From Liolophura sinensis (taxonomy: Eukaryota; Mollusca; Polyplacophora; Chitonida; Chitonidae): 64,000 bases of DNA. Under the pieces are notes generated by a model. That model had not been told where the DNA came from and did no database searches. It saw only the letters and a list, made by a program, of their open reading frames with translations. Shown piece after piece: positions 47,552 to 58,889 of the stretch. How positions within the stretch are numbered: position 1 is the first letter of the stretch; each line of letters begins with the position of its first letter. Location of the stretch: assembly GCF_032854445.1 (NCBI RefSeq), contig NC_088303.1, forward strand, positions 4,907,501 to 4,971,500, read 5' to 3'. A program made the translations under genes and the position numbers.

Positions 47552-48110
47552 GTGTGGTGTACCAGTACGCCATATTTCGTCTTTTGGAGTTCTACTACGA
47601 TTTCATGGCCTCGGTTCTTTGAAGGGTTTGACTGGGAGTACTGTGAGATGGACACGGACTGGGCGTACATGACCTGGTCTGACCCGGATTGGGAACCCTT
47701 GATCAAAGCTCAGCTGTGGGCAGCGTACCAAGAGACAAGTGGCTGCCCCTACGCGCCATTACGGACTTGATAAACTCAGTCCGAGGCTCTTGAAGTCGAG
47801 TGGGCCGGTTGATGCTGTTCGAAGATATTCTATTGTTATGGCGGGGAGTCGAATAGCAAAGACAAACTCTCCTGCAAAGGCCTTAGTACTCGGGGTGTTG
47901 CAAGGGTGTATACCTCTGCATGTTGGTCAACCATAAAAGCACGAGTGGAATGAACCAGGGTATGCGTATCCGGGGAAAAGCATGTATTCCTACACACAGC
48001 CCAAAGGAGCTTTGACTTACTTTGACGGAAGCGTAAAGTACTGCTGGGATGGTGGGAGCACCACTTACCCTGACATTTCACCTGACTGCCACTGACTGTT
48101 ATACCATGAC
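47552..48110 (+). pseudogene. B-family DNA polymerase palm fragment
   Basis: The 72-residue frame at 47552-47770 contains EYCEMDTDWAYM at residues 29-40. This corresponds to motif C (DTD) of B-family polymerases, with the acidic pair Asp34 and Asp36 kept but the following Ser replaced by Trp. Upstream FVFWSSTTISWPRFFEGFDW fits the helix before motif C. Downstream, frames around 47790-47890 and 47980-48090 keep short polymerase-like pieces (SCKGL, YSYTQPKGALTYF) in shifting frames. A polyadenylation-type AATAAA lies at 48135. The gene would act in replication of the parent element; it is inactive here. It points toward the minus-strand capsid set. Confidence 0.6.
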
Positions 48111-48159
48111 CTTATGTGTTTGCCGTGAAGGCGAAATAAATACAAGTCAATCACACTAT

Positions 48160-48720
48160 ATGTAAGTTTTCATTTCATTGTTTGGCCATTTATTCATGGA
48201 AAGAGGTTACTACTGGTTGAACAGGAAAAACACGGAAAGTTATTACCATCAACTGGCTTGTTTAGTGATAAAGGAGTGGGCTGGGCCCCAAACTGGCGAT
48301 CCCCCAAGTCGAACACCAATAAATCGTTATCGTACGTCGTGCACGAAGTGTCGAACGTGTGTACAATAGAGTCCATAGGACGGCCTCGAGCCCGCTGGGT
48401 TAATACACGTAATACTGCCAGCCCACAGCCGTGTCCAGACTCTACAACCGTCGATCATTCCACGTCCAGTGGTGTATTCTTCGGTTGAGTCAAGCGGTGA
48501 TATTAGCGTGGAGGTGTGGCAGTCAATCAAAGTATTGTCCAGGAGACAGGGTGGGTTCGGGCACACGTCATTGTTGTCCGGGGGCGGAGGCATGTGTCCG
48601 TGTCACTCGGCGAGGGAGGTGGTCCCTAGCGTACACATCCCCCAACACGGCCCGGGAGAACGCGTCCGCCTGCAAGGCGCGTCGCAGTTTGCGCCATGTT
48701 CATTGTGTTTAAGGGACAAA
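48160..48720 (-). pseudogene. Unresolved minus-strand segment of the virus-like element
   Basis: GC-rich, with an 88-residue minus frame (48327-48593) that is Pro/Asp/Thr-rich at its start (MPPPPDNNDVCPNPPCLLDN). Overlapping plus frames (48431-48712, 48469-48996) are probably shadows. No family is recognised. It lies just beyond the C-terminal end of the capsid-like fragment, where another small gene would be expected. Confidence 0.3.
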
Positions 48721-48741
48721 GTCACAGAGCACACTTCCGCT

Positions 48742-49309
48742 TTAGTCTACTTCTATGATATTGTCGAACTTTGCGTAGCACACCACGTTAACGGTTTTCG
48801 GCAGTGGTTTGGCAAACGGCATCTTCAGCCGCAAATCACCTGTCTGGACCAGGTTCAGTTGGTGATAGTCGTGGAGACTGGGTGTCATTTCACCGTGCTG
48901 ATAAAGAGGTTCATGTACGTTCTGACGAAATCCCCGATCTCAAAGTCGCGTGTCAAGAGCTTGGCAGGAATTGACGCCCGCCAACATGCAAGGTGACGTA
49001 GTTTGTGTGGAAGTGTTAGAAATGGAAACGCGTCGGTAAATTACGCAGAAGCAGGTTTTGCTCGTTGATGAGTGTGTGGCCTTTGGGCACGGAGAAATAC
49101 TTGGTCATCACGCGGCGGATGGGGCACTTGGCAGGGGCTTTGACCAACCCCTTCAAATGCTCCAGTTGAACATCGCTGGTAACTTTGACCTTGCACACAA
49201 AGACCAACACCTCCTCCAAGTGGGTATTGTATTCAGGGTCGTCCTCACCGGACGTCAAGGTAAATGCGTCTTTGGGCGGGGTGAGTCGGTGAAAATATTG
49301 CAGGAACAT
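48742..49309 (-). pseudogene. Capsid-type protein remnant, C-terminal half
   Basis: The minus frame 49016-49309 (97 residues) and a second stretch in another frame, about 48935-48742 with a stop at 48742, resemble the C-terminal half of the invertebrate family often labelled F54H12.2-like, which I associate with capsid proteins of Polinton-type elements. Key stretches are LVFVCKVKVTSDVQLEHLKG and CPIRRVMTKYFSVPKGHTL in the first, and PLPKTVNVVCYAKF before the terminal acidic IIEVD in the second. Between them (48935-49015) at least one more frameshift occurs. The expected role is virion assembly; nothing here could make a full protein. The upstream N-terminal half should lie at 49310-50000 but is too degraded to follow. 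Confidence 0.6.
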
Positions 49310-50019
49310 GTCTCAGTGAAGCAGCCCAGCACGTCTTTCGATTTTCGCGTTCACGTAGATGATGTTTGCCAAGTCCAAGTAAGTATCTCCGTCCGCGTTG
49401 GTGATGACAAATTTCACGAGTCTCACATCCCTCAGGCTGGCGATGAGACTGTAGACATCCCAACGACCTTCTCGGGCGCTGTAACGTCCTACAAATCAAA
49501 GTCATTGCTGACCGAAGGCCAACACTCGGCATGGGAGAGAGCCATGGTGTTAGCTAAAAAATATGCAACGGCGGGGATGGTTAAGTGCGTCGAACTCGAT
49601 GCGGAGCGGCCATCTTCGTCTCGTGTGCATATCTTCGTGTGGCGGGGAGTGAGTGGCAGGGGTGCGTCAAGGCTTGTGTTTTAAAGGGCTCCACCCCCGC
49701 CATGTGCTCAGCGAAACCACGCTTTTGGCCAACAACTGTCTTCCGTGTCGTATTAATGCGCGCTCCACCGATGTTCCACCCCTCACGTCGTCCATGACTT
49801 TTAGGTCTGGTACATAACACCCCAAAACACGGGTAACTAACCTCCGCCACCTTGCTTGGTGTAATAGTCGATGTGGGGTTCAGGACAACACTCATATTGG
49901 TTCGACAGGTAAGGCGCGCCGATGTAGTAAGTAAAGTGTCAGCATAACATTAGCGCGGTCTGCAATCCTGTCAGGCCCTTGGCGAGCACGTTTGGGCGAG
50001 GGGTAATAGCCTTCCGACA

Positions 50020-50245
50020 AGGTTAACATGCGTAGCGCGTTGCGGATCGTCCCTGGAGTCTATCACATACCACACTTTGTCTTCCAAACGTTATACCAGG
50101 TGCGGGTACTGTATTTCTACATTTCCAGTCGCCACTCAAATGCATGGGCTGTGGCAGTTGTGTAGTGAAATGCGCCAAGGTATTGTTGGGGAAGTAGCGG
50201 AGCGAGCTGTACTGAGCATCGTCAAGTGTAACATGTTGTTTGGCG
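50020..50245 (-). pseudogene. Second structural-protein-like remnant
   Basis: Within a longer minus frame (50023-50553), residues 105-148 (about 50241-50110) read like the N-terminus of a separate protein: VTLDDAQYSSLRYFPNNTLA, then HFTTQLPQPMHLSGDWKC. A short conserved N-terminal region of this kind is one I associate with a small protein that accompanies the capsid gene in these elements. The frame then shifts near 50105. The preceding His-rich part (residues 44-57) comes from a GTG microsatellite at 50398-50425 and is not part of it. Confidence 0.5.
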
Positions 50246-50509
50246 TGATCTCTTCCGGGCGGACTGACCGTCTTTCCACCCCGCGCGGTATTTAATACGG
50301 ACTCCACTTCAGCGGTGGCACGATGGTTAGAGAGGGACGCATCCCGGATCGCCTCTGTTGTCGCCCCGTGGGTCGGCGTGGTGTGGTGGCGGCGGTGGTA
50401 GTAGTGGTGGTGGTGGTGGTGGTGGGTAGCCGGGAACGGGCGTGCAGAGACCGTGGTATGGAGGAGGACTTTTTCGGCTGGGGTGGTGTGTGCATTCTTC
50501 CTGCACCCG

Positions 50510-50860
50510 TTCACGCCAGCGATGGCTCGATCGCCCGGTGTCGGCCCCACCATGTTCGGTTGCGTACACAGTCTCGGGAAATGTTCATGGCTCTCAGACC
50601 GCGGGCGAAGTCCTCCCGGGACGTGGGTTGGAAGTGTTGTCGTTTACACAAGGCGTCGTTGACCAAGTCGATCATGTTACTGTCGGGACTCACTTTGAGT
50701 CCTTATTGATGGGCTGTATTGAGCAAGGACTGGACGCCGCTGTAAGCCGCTAGGCTGTCGGGCTCGTAGTACAAAGCATGGAAATTGACATCGACAAGGT
50801 CTTGGTCGCGAGGGTAGATATAGGTGTGGTCTGGCGGAATGCGCGCCGAGAGTGAGGTGG
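50510..50860 (-). pseudogene. Unrecognised minus-strand frame in the element
   Basis: A frame open from about 50850 has DHTYIYPRDQDLVDVNFHAL and YYEPDSLAAYSGVQSLLN, a stop at 50703-50705, and then continues in the same frame to about 50511 (NMIDLVNDALCKRQHFQPTS). Codon pattern and composition look protein-like. It is probably a third structural or accessory gene; I do not recognise its family. Confidence 0.4.
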
Positions 50861-51057
50861 CCTATCCCAGACGGCTTATTTTAGGATTTGAGCTCCGGTA
50901 TTGTCGAGTTCGCTGGGGCTGGAAGACGGTCTGGCCCCCTGGTGCGTGACTCACCAGCCAGCGAGCGAGCCATGCCATGACGCCACAACGGAGGACACCG
51001 AGGCCGACACCGACGCACTCAGCAGCCCTACTGCAGCTTTATGTGCCGTAGGTGTCT

Positions 51058-51178
51058 AGGCTGTGTGCTACGTTATACTACTACGCTACACCACACTACA
51101 CTACACTACACTATACTACACTACACTACACTACACTACACTACTCTACACTTTACTACACTACTCTACTCTTCACTA
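51058..51178. repeat. ACTAC satellite, right border, first part
   Basis: GGCTGTGTGCTACGTTATAC then a run of ACTAC/ACTCT pentamers to 51178. The SINE at 51181 interrupts it and the array resumes at 51430. Confidence 0.9.
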
Positions 51179-51180
51179 CG

Positions 51181-51429
51181 GGGGGCCTCCATGGCTCAGT
51201 TGGTTAGCGCGCTAGCCCAGCAATGCGGTCACTGGGTCGCTGTGAGTTCAAGTCTAGCTCATGCTGGCTTCCTGTCCGGCCATAAGTGGGAAGGTCTGCC
51301 AGCAACCTGCGGATGGTCGTGGGTTTACCCCGGGCTCTGTCCGGTTCCTCCACCAATGCTGGCCGCCGTTGTGTAAGGTGAAATATTCTTAAGTACGAAG
51401 TAAATCACCAATCAAATAAATAAATAAAC
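51181..51429 (+). mobile_element. Near full-length tRNA-derived SINE inside the satellite
   Basis: GGGGGGCCTCCATGGCTCAG then TTGGTTAGCGCGCTAGC (A-box), GTGAGTTCAAGTCTAGCTCA (B-box region), GGATGGTCGTGGGTTTACCC, GTGAAATATTCTTAAGTACG and an AAATAAATAAATAAA tail. It splits the ACTAC-type satellite, so it inserted after that array formed. Confidence 0.92.
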
Positions 51430-51590
51430 ATATACTATACTGTATACTATACTATACTATGCTATACCATACCACACTATACCATTCCATACCATACCAT
51501 ACCATACTATACTATGCTGCACTGTACTATGCTGCACTGTACTATGCTACACTATACAATGCTATACTATACTATGCTGTGCTTTGTCAG
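51430..51590. repeat. ACTAC/CTATAC satellite, right border, second part
   Basis: ATACTATACTGTATACTATA, then CCATACCATACCATACTATA and GCTGCACTGTACTAT units, 5-bp and 10-15-bp periodicity. It is more diverged than the first part. Confidence 0.85.
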
Positions 51591-53529
51591 CGGCAGGCAC
51601 AGAGCGCGAACTAAACGACAAAAACTCCTCCGCCAATTTTGACCTCCGCTGTCCGACACGTTTTTAATGCAGTACACTACTTGGATTAGCCCTAGAGTGC
51701 ATGTACGGAAGATCAGTGTAACCTAACTCTGAGTCCCTACCTAACCTAACTCCCTACCAGGGTGGTTTAGCCAGCAAGCTAGGTAAACTGTTAATTGCTA
51801 CATACATAGGTTTCAATTGTCGCCTGGAGTCTGAGGATGTCCATTTAAGCGAGACAGTGACCTTTACATTAAAGAAATCTGTTACTTTTAACAGAAAGTC
51901 TCTCTTTTGAGTGATGCTAGAATGTATGTGTGTCGTATTCAACATATTGTAGAGTTAGTCTAATACAATATTTAAGCTAAAGTAATAGATTAGACCAATC
52001 TGTAGTTAACAGAATAATCTACTGCAATATATGACACAATACTCTTCTGCAATAACAGAATACATACCTGACTACAGCAGATTCTATGGCAAATTTACAA
52101 ATTATTTTTTTTAATATTATTATTCTTTTTTGTTTTGTTTTGTTTTTTTTTTTCTTGAGTGAGCCTGGATTACATGTTCTAAGTTTCGTGTTGCAGGTAC
52201 TTCTATGGCGTCTTAGGTGAGCTTAGGTGCGTACATGCGGCTGACGTGTGGAGCGCAATTGTGACGTATGGAGGAGGCTACTCTAAGGTCAAGCGTGCTG
52301 AAGGTGCGACACGAGCGAGAGACACGCACCTGGACCAAAGTCTGTGGCTCTCTGTTGCCCCATTCAACTGATTTCGCAGATGTTCAGACGTTAGACGCTT
52401 CTTTTGTTCGGCAATTCTCTTGTCTAGAGCTAAATAGATATATAGGATGACAAATCTATCGGTTCGTCATCATTGGCCATCTGTGATAATGTAAAGTGTT
52501 GTAAATATTTTTTTGTTTGTATGTATGCTTTGTGTTTAACGCCTCACTTAGCCCTGTTTGTTTGCTCTTACCTTTCAGTTCTGAACGTCAAGCGAAGTGG
52601 AAACAAGTAGGCCTACCATTTTTATAGTCTTTGGTATGATCCAACCGGGTTTGATCCCGGGGCTCCCGACTTCAAAGCGGATGTAAAGTGATGTAAATGT
52701 AATGTTGACAAAGTAAATACTTCTTTATTAATGTTATCAAGGCTTCATTTCATTCTTGTATTTCTCGAATTAACTGCGCATGCTTTCACCAACAATGATA
52801 CGGTCTTTGTTGATAACAATGTAAAATGTTTTTAGGCTGTACAACTGAACATCATGCTGAACTCAATGTTCCATACATAGCCAGAATTCGCCGTGGTATT
52901 TCAGAACGAAGCCTATGTTCCTCCTAAAGGGATATGGTGACAAGTCGTGTTTCGGAGCGGCCTCAAAAGTGTTAAAAGGGTTATCCCTGGCTAAAAATTT
53001 CTCCAAATCGGATCAACGTTGTCGGAATGCATGGCGCTTTTATCACTTTGGTGAAAAGGTTACTCCGGTATTAGCCGAGTGCCGATAATTGATTAAAACT
53101 AATCAGAGAATGGAGGACCCGGACGAAGATCCGGCCCACGGATTACCTCAAGCCACGTTTATGGGCAAAATGACGCAATGCTCACCTTAGATCGCGTCAT
53201 CAAAACTGTTTAAGGGAAAAAGCAAATCAGCTTTCGATACGAATTTGAAAATAAAAGCACAATCAAATAAATAAATAAACCATACATATATGTATGGGTC
53301 TAGATTTTTAGGATATATAGGGATACCACGATTTTGCATAGAAGCTATACATTCAGATGGTGCAGCATTTATGTGTTGCTTCTAAGTCATTGTATTATTT
53401 AGAATAATGGTCTATATCAAATTTATCTATTTATTACGTAACGAGTAATCTGAGCATGCTATAGTACGGGAGAATAGTACTTACTGTCTCTACTTGATAC
53501 TGAAAAACCTCCGTGGCCTAGATAGTTAG
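51591..53529. other. No gene recognised; SINE-like scraps
   Basis: 52643-52672 has AACCGGGTTTGATCCCGGGG, a B-box-like motif without a clear SINE body. A SINE-type terminal tail (AATCAAATAAATAAATAAAC) stands at 53258. A T-rich run with TTTTTTTTT lies at 52105-52155. Confidence 0.4.
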
Positions 53530-53768
53530 ATTTATTTGATCCGTGTTTTATGCCATACTAAAAAATATTCCACTTATACGAGAGGAAATCGTGCAGAGCC
53601 CGGGGGAAACCCACGACCATAGGCAGGTTGCCGGAAGACCTTCCCAAGAGCGGCGGGAGAAGAAGCCAGCATGAGCTAGACTTGAACTCACAGCAACGGC
53701 ATTGGTGAGATGCTCCCGGGTCCCATTACGCTGCGCCAGCGCGCTAACCATCTGAACCACAGAGGCCG
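53530..53768 (-). mobile_element. Near full-length tRNA-derived SINE
   Basis: The plus strand is the reverse of the family: TTTATTTGATCCGTGTTTTA, CCACTTATACGA, CCCGGGGGAAACCCACGACC, GCTAGACTTGAACTCACAGC (B-box region) and CGCGCTAACCATCTGAACCA (A-box). Confidence 0.92.
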
Positions 53769-54679
53769 TATGTCATCACACCGTCGTCAGTGCTTTGGTT
53801 TTACACCTATAATGTACGTCTTTAATTATGTTTTGAGGATTTTTAAGTCCATGGCGACGGACTGTTTGGTACAGAATTTATGAGCGAGTATCTCAGCTGA
53901 CCAGTACACTATGCCAGTGTTACGGTACCAGCGAATTGGCAAAATATTTTGCTTGTGTCATATCGGACATCGGTTGTTTGAGTGATGGTTAGCGGTGAAT
54001 TCTCCTGCCGTGTACCTGTACTTGTAGAAGAACTGTGAACAACTGGTTATAACCTTGTGATAGGACATAGAGCTCAACTGCACAATACCTCTCTTACAAC
54101 GTGCTGAGGTATATATTTTGCATAAATATTTATATATCTATGTAAACCATGCAATGTTCCTATTTAATAGCCCGTATCGTTACTATATCTGTCATTCCAC
54201 GAGACAAATAGACATATACACGTAATTATAGAGACGATATCCAAATGGGAAGGACGATGACCAGTGAAGAGAATCAATATCCGTGTTACTGTTTCTGGTG
54301 TTCAGGACGTCTAGTGTTCAGGGGCGTCTGGTCGTCTCGCCCCGACGGGTGGCATGGCTGATAATTAAGCATTGGCTTAAGCTCGGGTGATCCTATCAAT
54401 TCCTGCCTGGTGTTGATCATTTGGTTTTGTCACACACGGATAATCTCTGTGTTCCACTATATGTATAATCTCGCTCTTTATGTATATCCTGTGTGTGTAT
54501 ACACATATACAGGTACGTACAACAAATCTGTAGAACAAATCTGTACTTGTAATTTGTGAGCACGTAGGCGTGCACGTATACCCGTGTATATCCTTGGAGT
54601 ATATTTACACGTATAGGCCTATATCCTCTCTGTACATAAGGTAAACGTTTAGACTTTGTATGCTCCATGTACACACGAC
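53769..54679. other. No gene recognised
   Basis: AT-rich with short frames (54417-54674 minus is Tyr-rich, no motif). Nothing else is seen. Confidence 0.5.
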
Positions 54680-54865
54680 TATTTATTTATTTCCTTTGTG
54701 TTTTACGCCGTATATACTTGAGAATATCAGATTTACACGACGGCGGCCACCATTATGATGGGTAAAACCCCAGGGCAATCTGTCTGACCAAGCTGCTTGC
54801 AGGTCTACCAACGTGCGACCGGAGAGGAAGCCAGCATGAGCTGGGCTTGAACTAACAGCGATAGG
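54680..54865 (-). mobile_element. tRNA-derived SINE, 5'-truncated
   Basis: TATTTATTTATTTCCTTTGT, GTTTTACGCCGTATATACTT, ACACGACGGCGGCCACCATT and AGCCAGCATGAGCTGGGCTT, ending in the B-box region; the A-box part is missing. Confidence 0.85.
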
Positions 54866-55004
54866 GAATTTCTACATTCCCCAGTATGCTTTCATTGCTT
54901 GTCGTGCCTTAGCGACAATTAGTGGTCGGCGAATTTCGTATGGCCTTTTACGCAGTCTTTCGTTCTTCTAAAACCTCTTCTTTTAGACCAAAATGGTGAG
55001 CACA

Positions 55005-55165
55005 CCTGTATGTCCCATGTGGGAGAGTTCGTCAGTAATTCGCCAGAGGTCGGTTGTTAGGTTGTTACCTTTTCTCCATCCATAAAACTGACCGCCAACG
55101 TGTAAGTGGAAAGCCTTGAGTATGGCGTTAACCAGTACTCAAATAAAATAAATAAATAAATAGAT
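55005..55165 (+). mobile_element. tRNA-derived SINE, 3' part, diverged
   Basis: CCGCCAACGTGTAAGTGGAA, GCCTTGAGTATGGCGTTAAC and AATAAAATAAATAAATAAAT. The upstream part (GTTAGGTTGTTACCTTTTCT) is weakly matched. It stands head-to-head with the minus copy at 54680. Confidence 0.75.
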
Positions 55166-55480
55166 ATATTTTCAATGTATGCACAAACATATAGAGGACC
55201 CTAACACATTTACACGTAGCCTACATATGGTCTCTGTGTACCCTATGTACATCGTTTGCGCACATGTATTCCCTGTGTAGAAACATTCTCCCTGTGATTT
55301 CCGATTGCTGATCAGACGCGCCAAAATGTTGACATATGCTTGTCACAGCTACAGGACACGCCCCACACAGGGTATATGAATCACATCGGGGGTTTAAATG
55401 TCATATACCGTGCGCAATAGAACCGCGAAGGATTTTACTAAGGGGGATAACTCAGTTCTAACTACTGTCGTCTGCTGGAG

Positions 55481-55975
55481 TTGTCTGTCGCTAAAGTGGA
55501 GGATAACGTCGATGTGTCAACAGGCGACAAGAATCCATTTGCATCTCATACCAGCGAAGAATTGTCAGAAGAAAAAGCCAAAGTTATTACAGAGTCGACA
55601 AAACCACGGAGAGAATATTTCGCAAATACCTCCTCGAAAAACAACAAGATCTGGATTTCCAGGCATACGGCGCTGTGAGTCTTAATGAAGCTTTATCGCA
55701 CTTTTACATTGACTGTCGCAAAGAAAACGGTATTCACTGCAATACAAATTATTGTATTGAACCTAGAAAGTTTCCGCTATGAATTAAATCGCTGTCTGTC
55801 AGCTCCGCCTCAAAGTAGAGACAAAAGAGTATCTTTCAGAAAGAGTACAAGGTACATTTATTCCGAACCGTAAGAAACGATGACCAATGACCAGGGGGTG
55901 CTACAAGGGCATCCCATCAGTGGTATCTACAACAGGCAAGAGAAAGAATCGTTGAGTAATGATGGTAGCCAAAAT
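55481..55975 (+). pseudogene. Crypton-type tyrosine-recombinase N-terminal fragment
   Basis: Across two frames the plus strand reads like the N-terminal core-binding part of Crypton-derived tyrosine-recombinase proteins (KIAA1958/ZMYM-like). The first frame (55481-55678) gives DKNPFASHTSEELSEEKAKV. The adjoining frame, entered at about 55590-55610, gives IFRKYLLEKQQDLDFQAYGA and then LNEALSHFYIDCRKENG. It stops at about 55783. Later pieces near 55880-55980 (DQGVLQGHPIS) fit the region before the catalytic domain. The catalytic Arg...His-x-x-Arg...Tyr part is absent. Broken and partial, so no activity is expected. Confidence 0.5.
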
Positions 55976-58884
55976 ACCACAACAAATGTGATATTTATTT
56001 GATACTTACTTTACAAGCCTACCCAATATGCCATTACATAACAATATCAGCAGTCCATAGAGATTTCAGAACAATTGATGGGGTTCGTTCAATACACACC
56101 ATTAACACTAACTGATATGTACTTGCTACATTATTGTATCGTTGGTAAACAGGAAAAATACAATAGCTTGGTTTCAGGCATGAGAACAGGATGGGACTAA
56201 ACCTTTATCCTTTGACTATACCTTCGTCATTCCTACATGTAGTTAAATCACCGTCCAGAAGCTTCTGTGTACGGACACAAATCAGTCAGTTTCGTACCTG
56301 CCTGTTGATCACATCACCGTGTTGGATGTGAACGAGAGACATAGGAAAAGACTGGCTCTAGAGTGCCGAGATTCCTCCCTACTGAGTACTGCACCATCCG
56401 CATCGCTATCCAAATCGACATCTTCTCTTCCGAAATCAAAATCGCTAGAATCACATCCATCACAGTATTCTGTCGTCTCATCTTCTTCGCGCGTTTCATT
56501 AGATAGGCCTAAGCACTAATCCTGACCTTGGCTAACCCACATCAGCTGATTGGTGGCTATGATGGCTCCGCCGTCACTGACAGAAACATGACAGCTGCGA
56601 CGTTTAATACTTGTACGATACAGTCAGTGAACAATTAGTTTATAACCTTTCGACATTAGAAGGCTCTGAAATTCAATACCCACACGGACTGTAAAGATGT
56701 TGGATTTTATTTTTTGCCCCCCCCCCCCCCCAAAAACAAAACAAAAACAAAAACAATAAAAAAAAGGGAGATAATTAATAGTATACGCATGTGTTTGTCT
56801 GCTTGGGGTTTCAATTTTATATGACAACGACATAATCCTGGGCGCATGAATTCCATCCAAACTTACCATGTCTTCCGGCGGAACTCTTAAATTTTAACTC
56901 TTGACATGTCTCATATAGATTGAGGTTAAACTGAATTATGTACAATTTGCTACAATCTGCTCTCGCAGGGTCAGTCATGTAAGACATTTATTACACATAC
57001 ATCGATCCAAGAACACAATTTCGCACGCATGTCCTATAAAAGATATTGCATATGAAAAATTTACTCGAGCGACAGATCAACACGACTTACATACATAACT
57101 AAAAACTTTATGTACTATACTATATGTACCTGACAACCTTCCAGACAGACAAACGGGTTGCCGCTGAACTGGCGAGAGCGGGTGTCGAACCTGTGACATC
57201 ACTAGCCACTGGCCATGCGATGCACGCATTAAAAGAATGGTATACGTAAAAATTATGTTATCATCAAAAGATGTGCCCTGAAAAAAACTCTCCAAAAACT
57301 CGTTTAGAGAAATTCTTAAAACATAAACCTGATTAAATTTCATTTTTACGTATATAGGGTCTACTATTCTTTTTAATTAGTGCCCCCTTATTTATCAGTG
57401 GTCAGTCACAGCTGGGCTGACATCCACACCACTTTGAATACATGGGGTTGGTCACACCCACTCAAAAGAAGAAAAAGAAAAAAGAAAATCACTGCAGTTT
57501 GTAGATTGAAATTTCAAAGGATTCTCACCCAGAAGCTGGATTGAGGCTTCTGATGTGACAGGTCATGGGACATAGCACACACCATTCGATCCGATCAGAA
57601 TAACGGATGCCTTTTGTCCCGGTTGGCAGTTTACTGCGGATGAATGTGACATCAACCAGTGTGAGAGTTCCATAACTAGTATACAATGCCCATGGAGTGA
57701 AAGTAGTAAACTTTTTTTAGTGTTGGCTACATACATGATCATGAATATTAGTTTCCTAAAAGAGTAAATAAAGTTTGACACGGGCAGGTATATATCATGA
57801 TACGACGTGAAGCAATTCATTGGAGTCCCCAGCCACACTGCAGAGCGTGGCAAACCGTTTCACTCTCACAGTATGGCTCAGTTTCCATAAAAATTCGGCT
57901 TACCTGGCTGACGTAATAAGGAATTACGTGATCATAGGGTCGTGCTAGAGGTGGGATTTAAGACATTGTTTATACATTTAACAGCGATATTTCAGTTGTG
58001 CAACATCCCAAAATAAAAAGTTCTGCTTTTTAAATGCCTTGTGAGTTGCTTAATGCATGAGTATCTAAATTTGGTGTATAGTGTTATATTTTCTTTTAAA
58101 TTGTACATGCATCAAATCTCGTTACACGTATATAGTAAAAAAAATGTTTATGCAAAACATTGCAAGGTTGATATTCTGTGTTCGTTATTGCATGTCGTTA
58201 AGACAGACGATGATTTTGGAGTACTTCATTCCTGGGTTGTTGCAACCATTCATACAACATTTACATTTATGAATGAGAATCTGCAGATTTCCCCGCTCTC
58301 ACGAGCTAGATGCTTCCATGTGCTTGATACTTATGGGTGATTCACGTTTGTGGGGCTGTTTGACTTTCCCCCGCCCATGATACGGGCCTCCATCGTAAAG
58401 GTGAAAATCTGTTGAAAATACTTATACAAGCAAAAAGTGCGCGGACACAAAACTCGGACACCTTAAACAATTTCATACAAGGATTTGTCAGCGTTGCTGA
58501 TCTATATAGACAGTTATAAGAATTCAACAGAATATTGCTGTTCGTCCTGGTTATAACTTTCAACAAGGGCAACAAGCTTTATAAATCACTCAGGTTTACC
58601 GAGCCCAAAGCAGCTGCACCTGTATATACAGTCTATATCCGTTGCCAGTGCTGTCTTACCGACTCGACTGTTGTGACACACCCTCTAGGCACACTTCCTT
58701 TATCAGCACATGGGTATATAAACACGTCTTTCAAAAGAGTGCTTGATAGCATATCATGTCAAGATTAAATAGATATGTTATGGTATTTTCAGGCACTGGA
58801 TATTCATTTTGTCGATATCATCTGCAATTTATACTTAGCCATAGTTCGTGAAATCTTACCTTTGGCGATGCTGTATATGGCATG
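55976..58884. other. No gene recognised; SINE scrap and poly-C
   Basis: A 15-bp poly-C run with A-rich flank is at 56717-56760. A SINE-like scrap (GGGCCTCCATCGTAAAGGTG then AAAATCTGTTGAAA) is at about 58384. 57165-57215 has GTGTCGAACCTGTGACATCA, a reversed B-box-like motif. Ser-rich frame 56319-56519 has no domain. Confidence 0.4.
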
Positions 58885-58889
58885 TGGTA

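Larger units (their letters stand above)
46430..51040. mobile_element. Decayed virus-like element (Polinton/Maverick- or adintovirus-like)
   Basis: A GC-rich island of about 4.6 kb in AT-rich surroundings. The plus strand (46.43-48.13 kb) carries pieces of a long protein with a B-family DNA polymerase domain; the minus strand (50.86-48.74 kb) carries pieces of capsid-type proteins. The two sets converge on about 48.2-48.7 kb. Every coding segment has stops and frameshifts, so the element is dead. A protein-primed-type polymerase next to capsid-type genes is the hallmark of Polinton/Maverick elements and related adintoviruses. No integrase or packaging ATPase was recognised, and terminal inverted repeats were not found, so the family assignment is provisional and the copy partial. 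Both ends adjoin the same ACTAC-type satellite. Confidence 0.65.

Noticed and set aside
50327-50569. His/Pro-rich frames suggesting a metal-binding protein
   Set aside because: Produced by a GTG microsatellite at 50398-50425 read in different frames.
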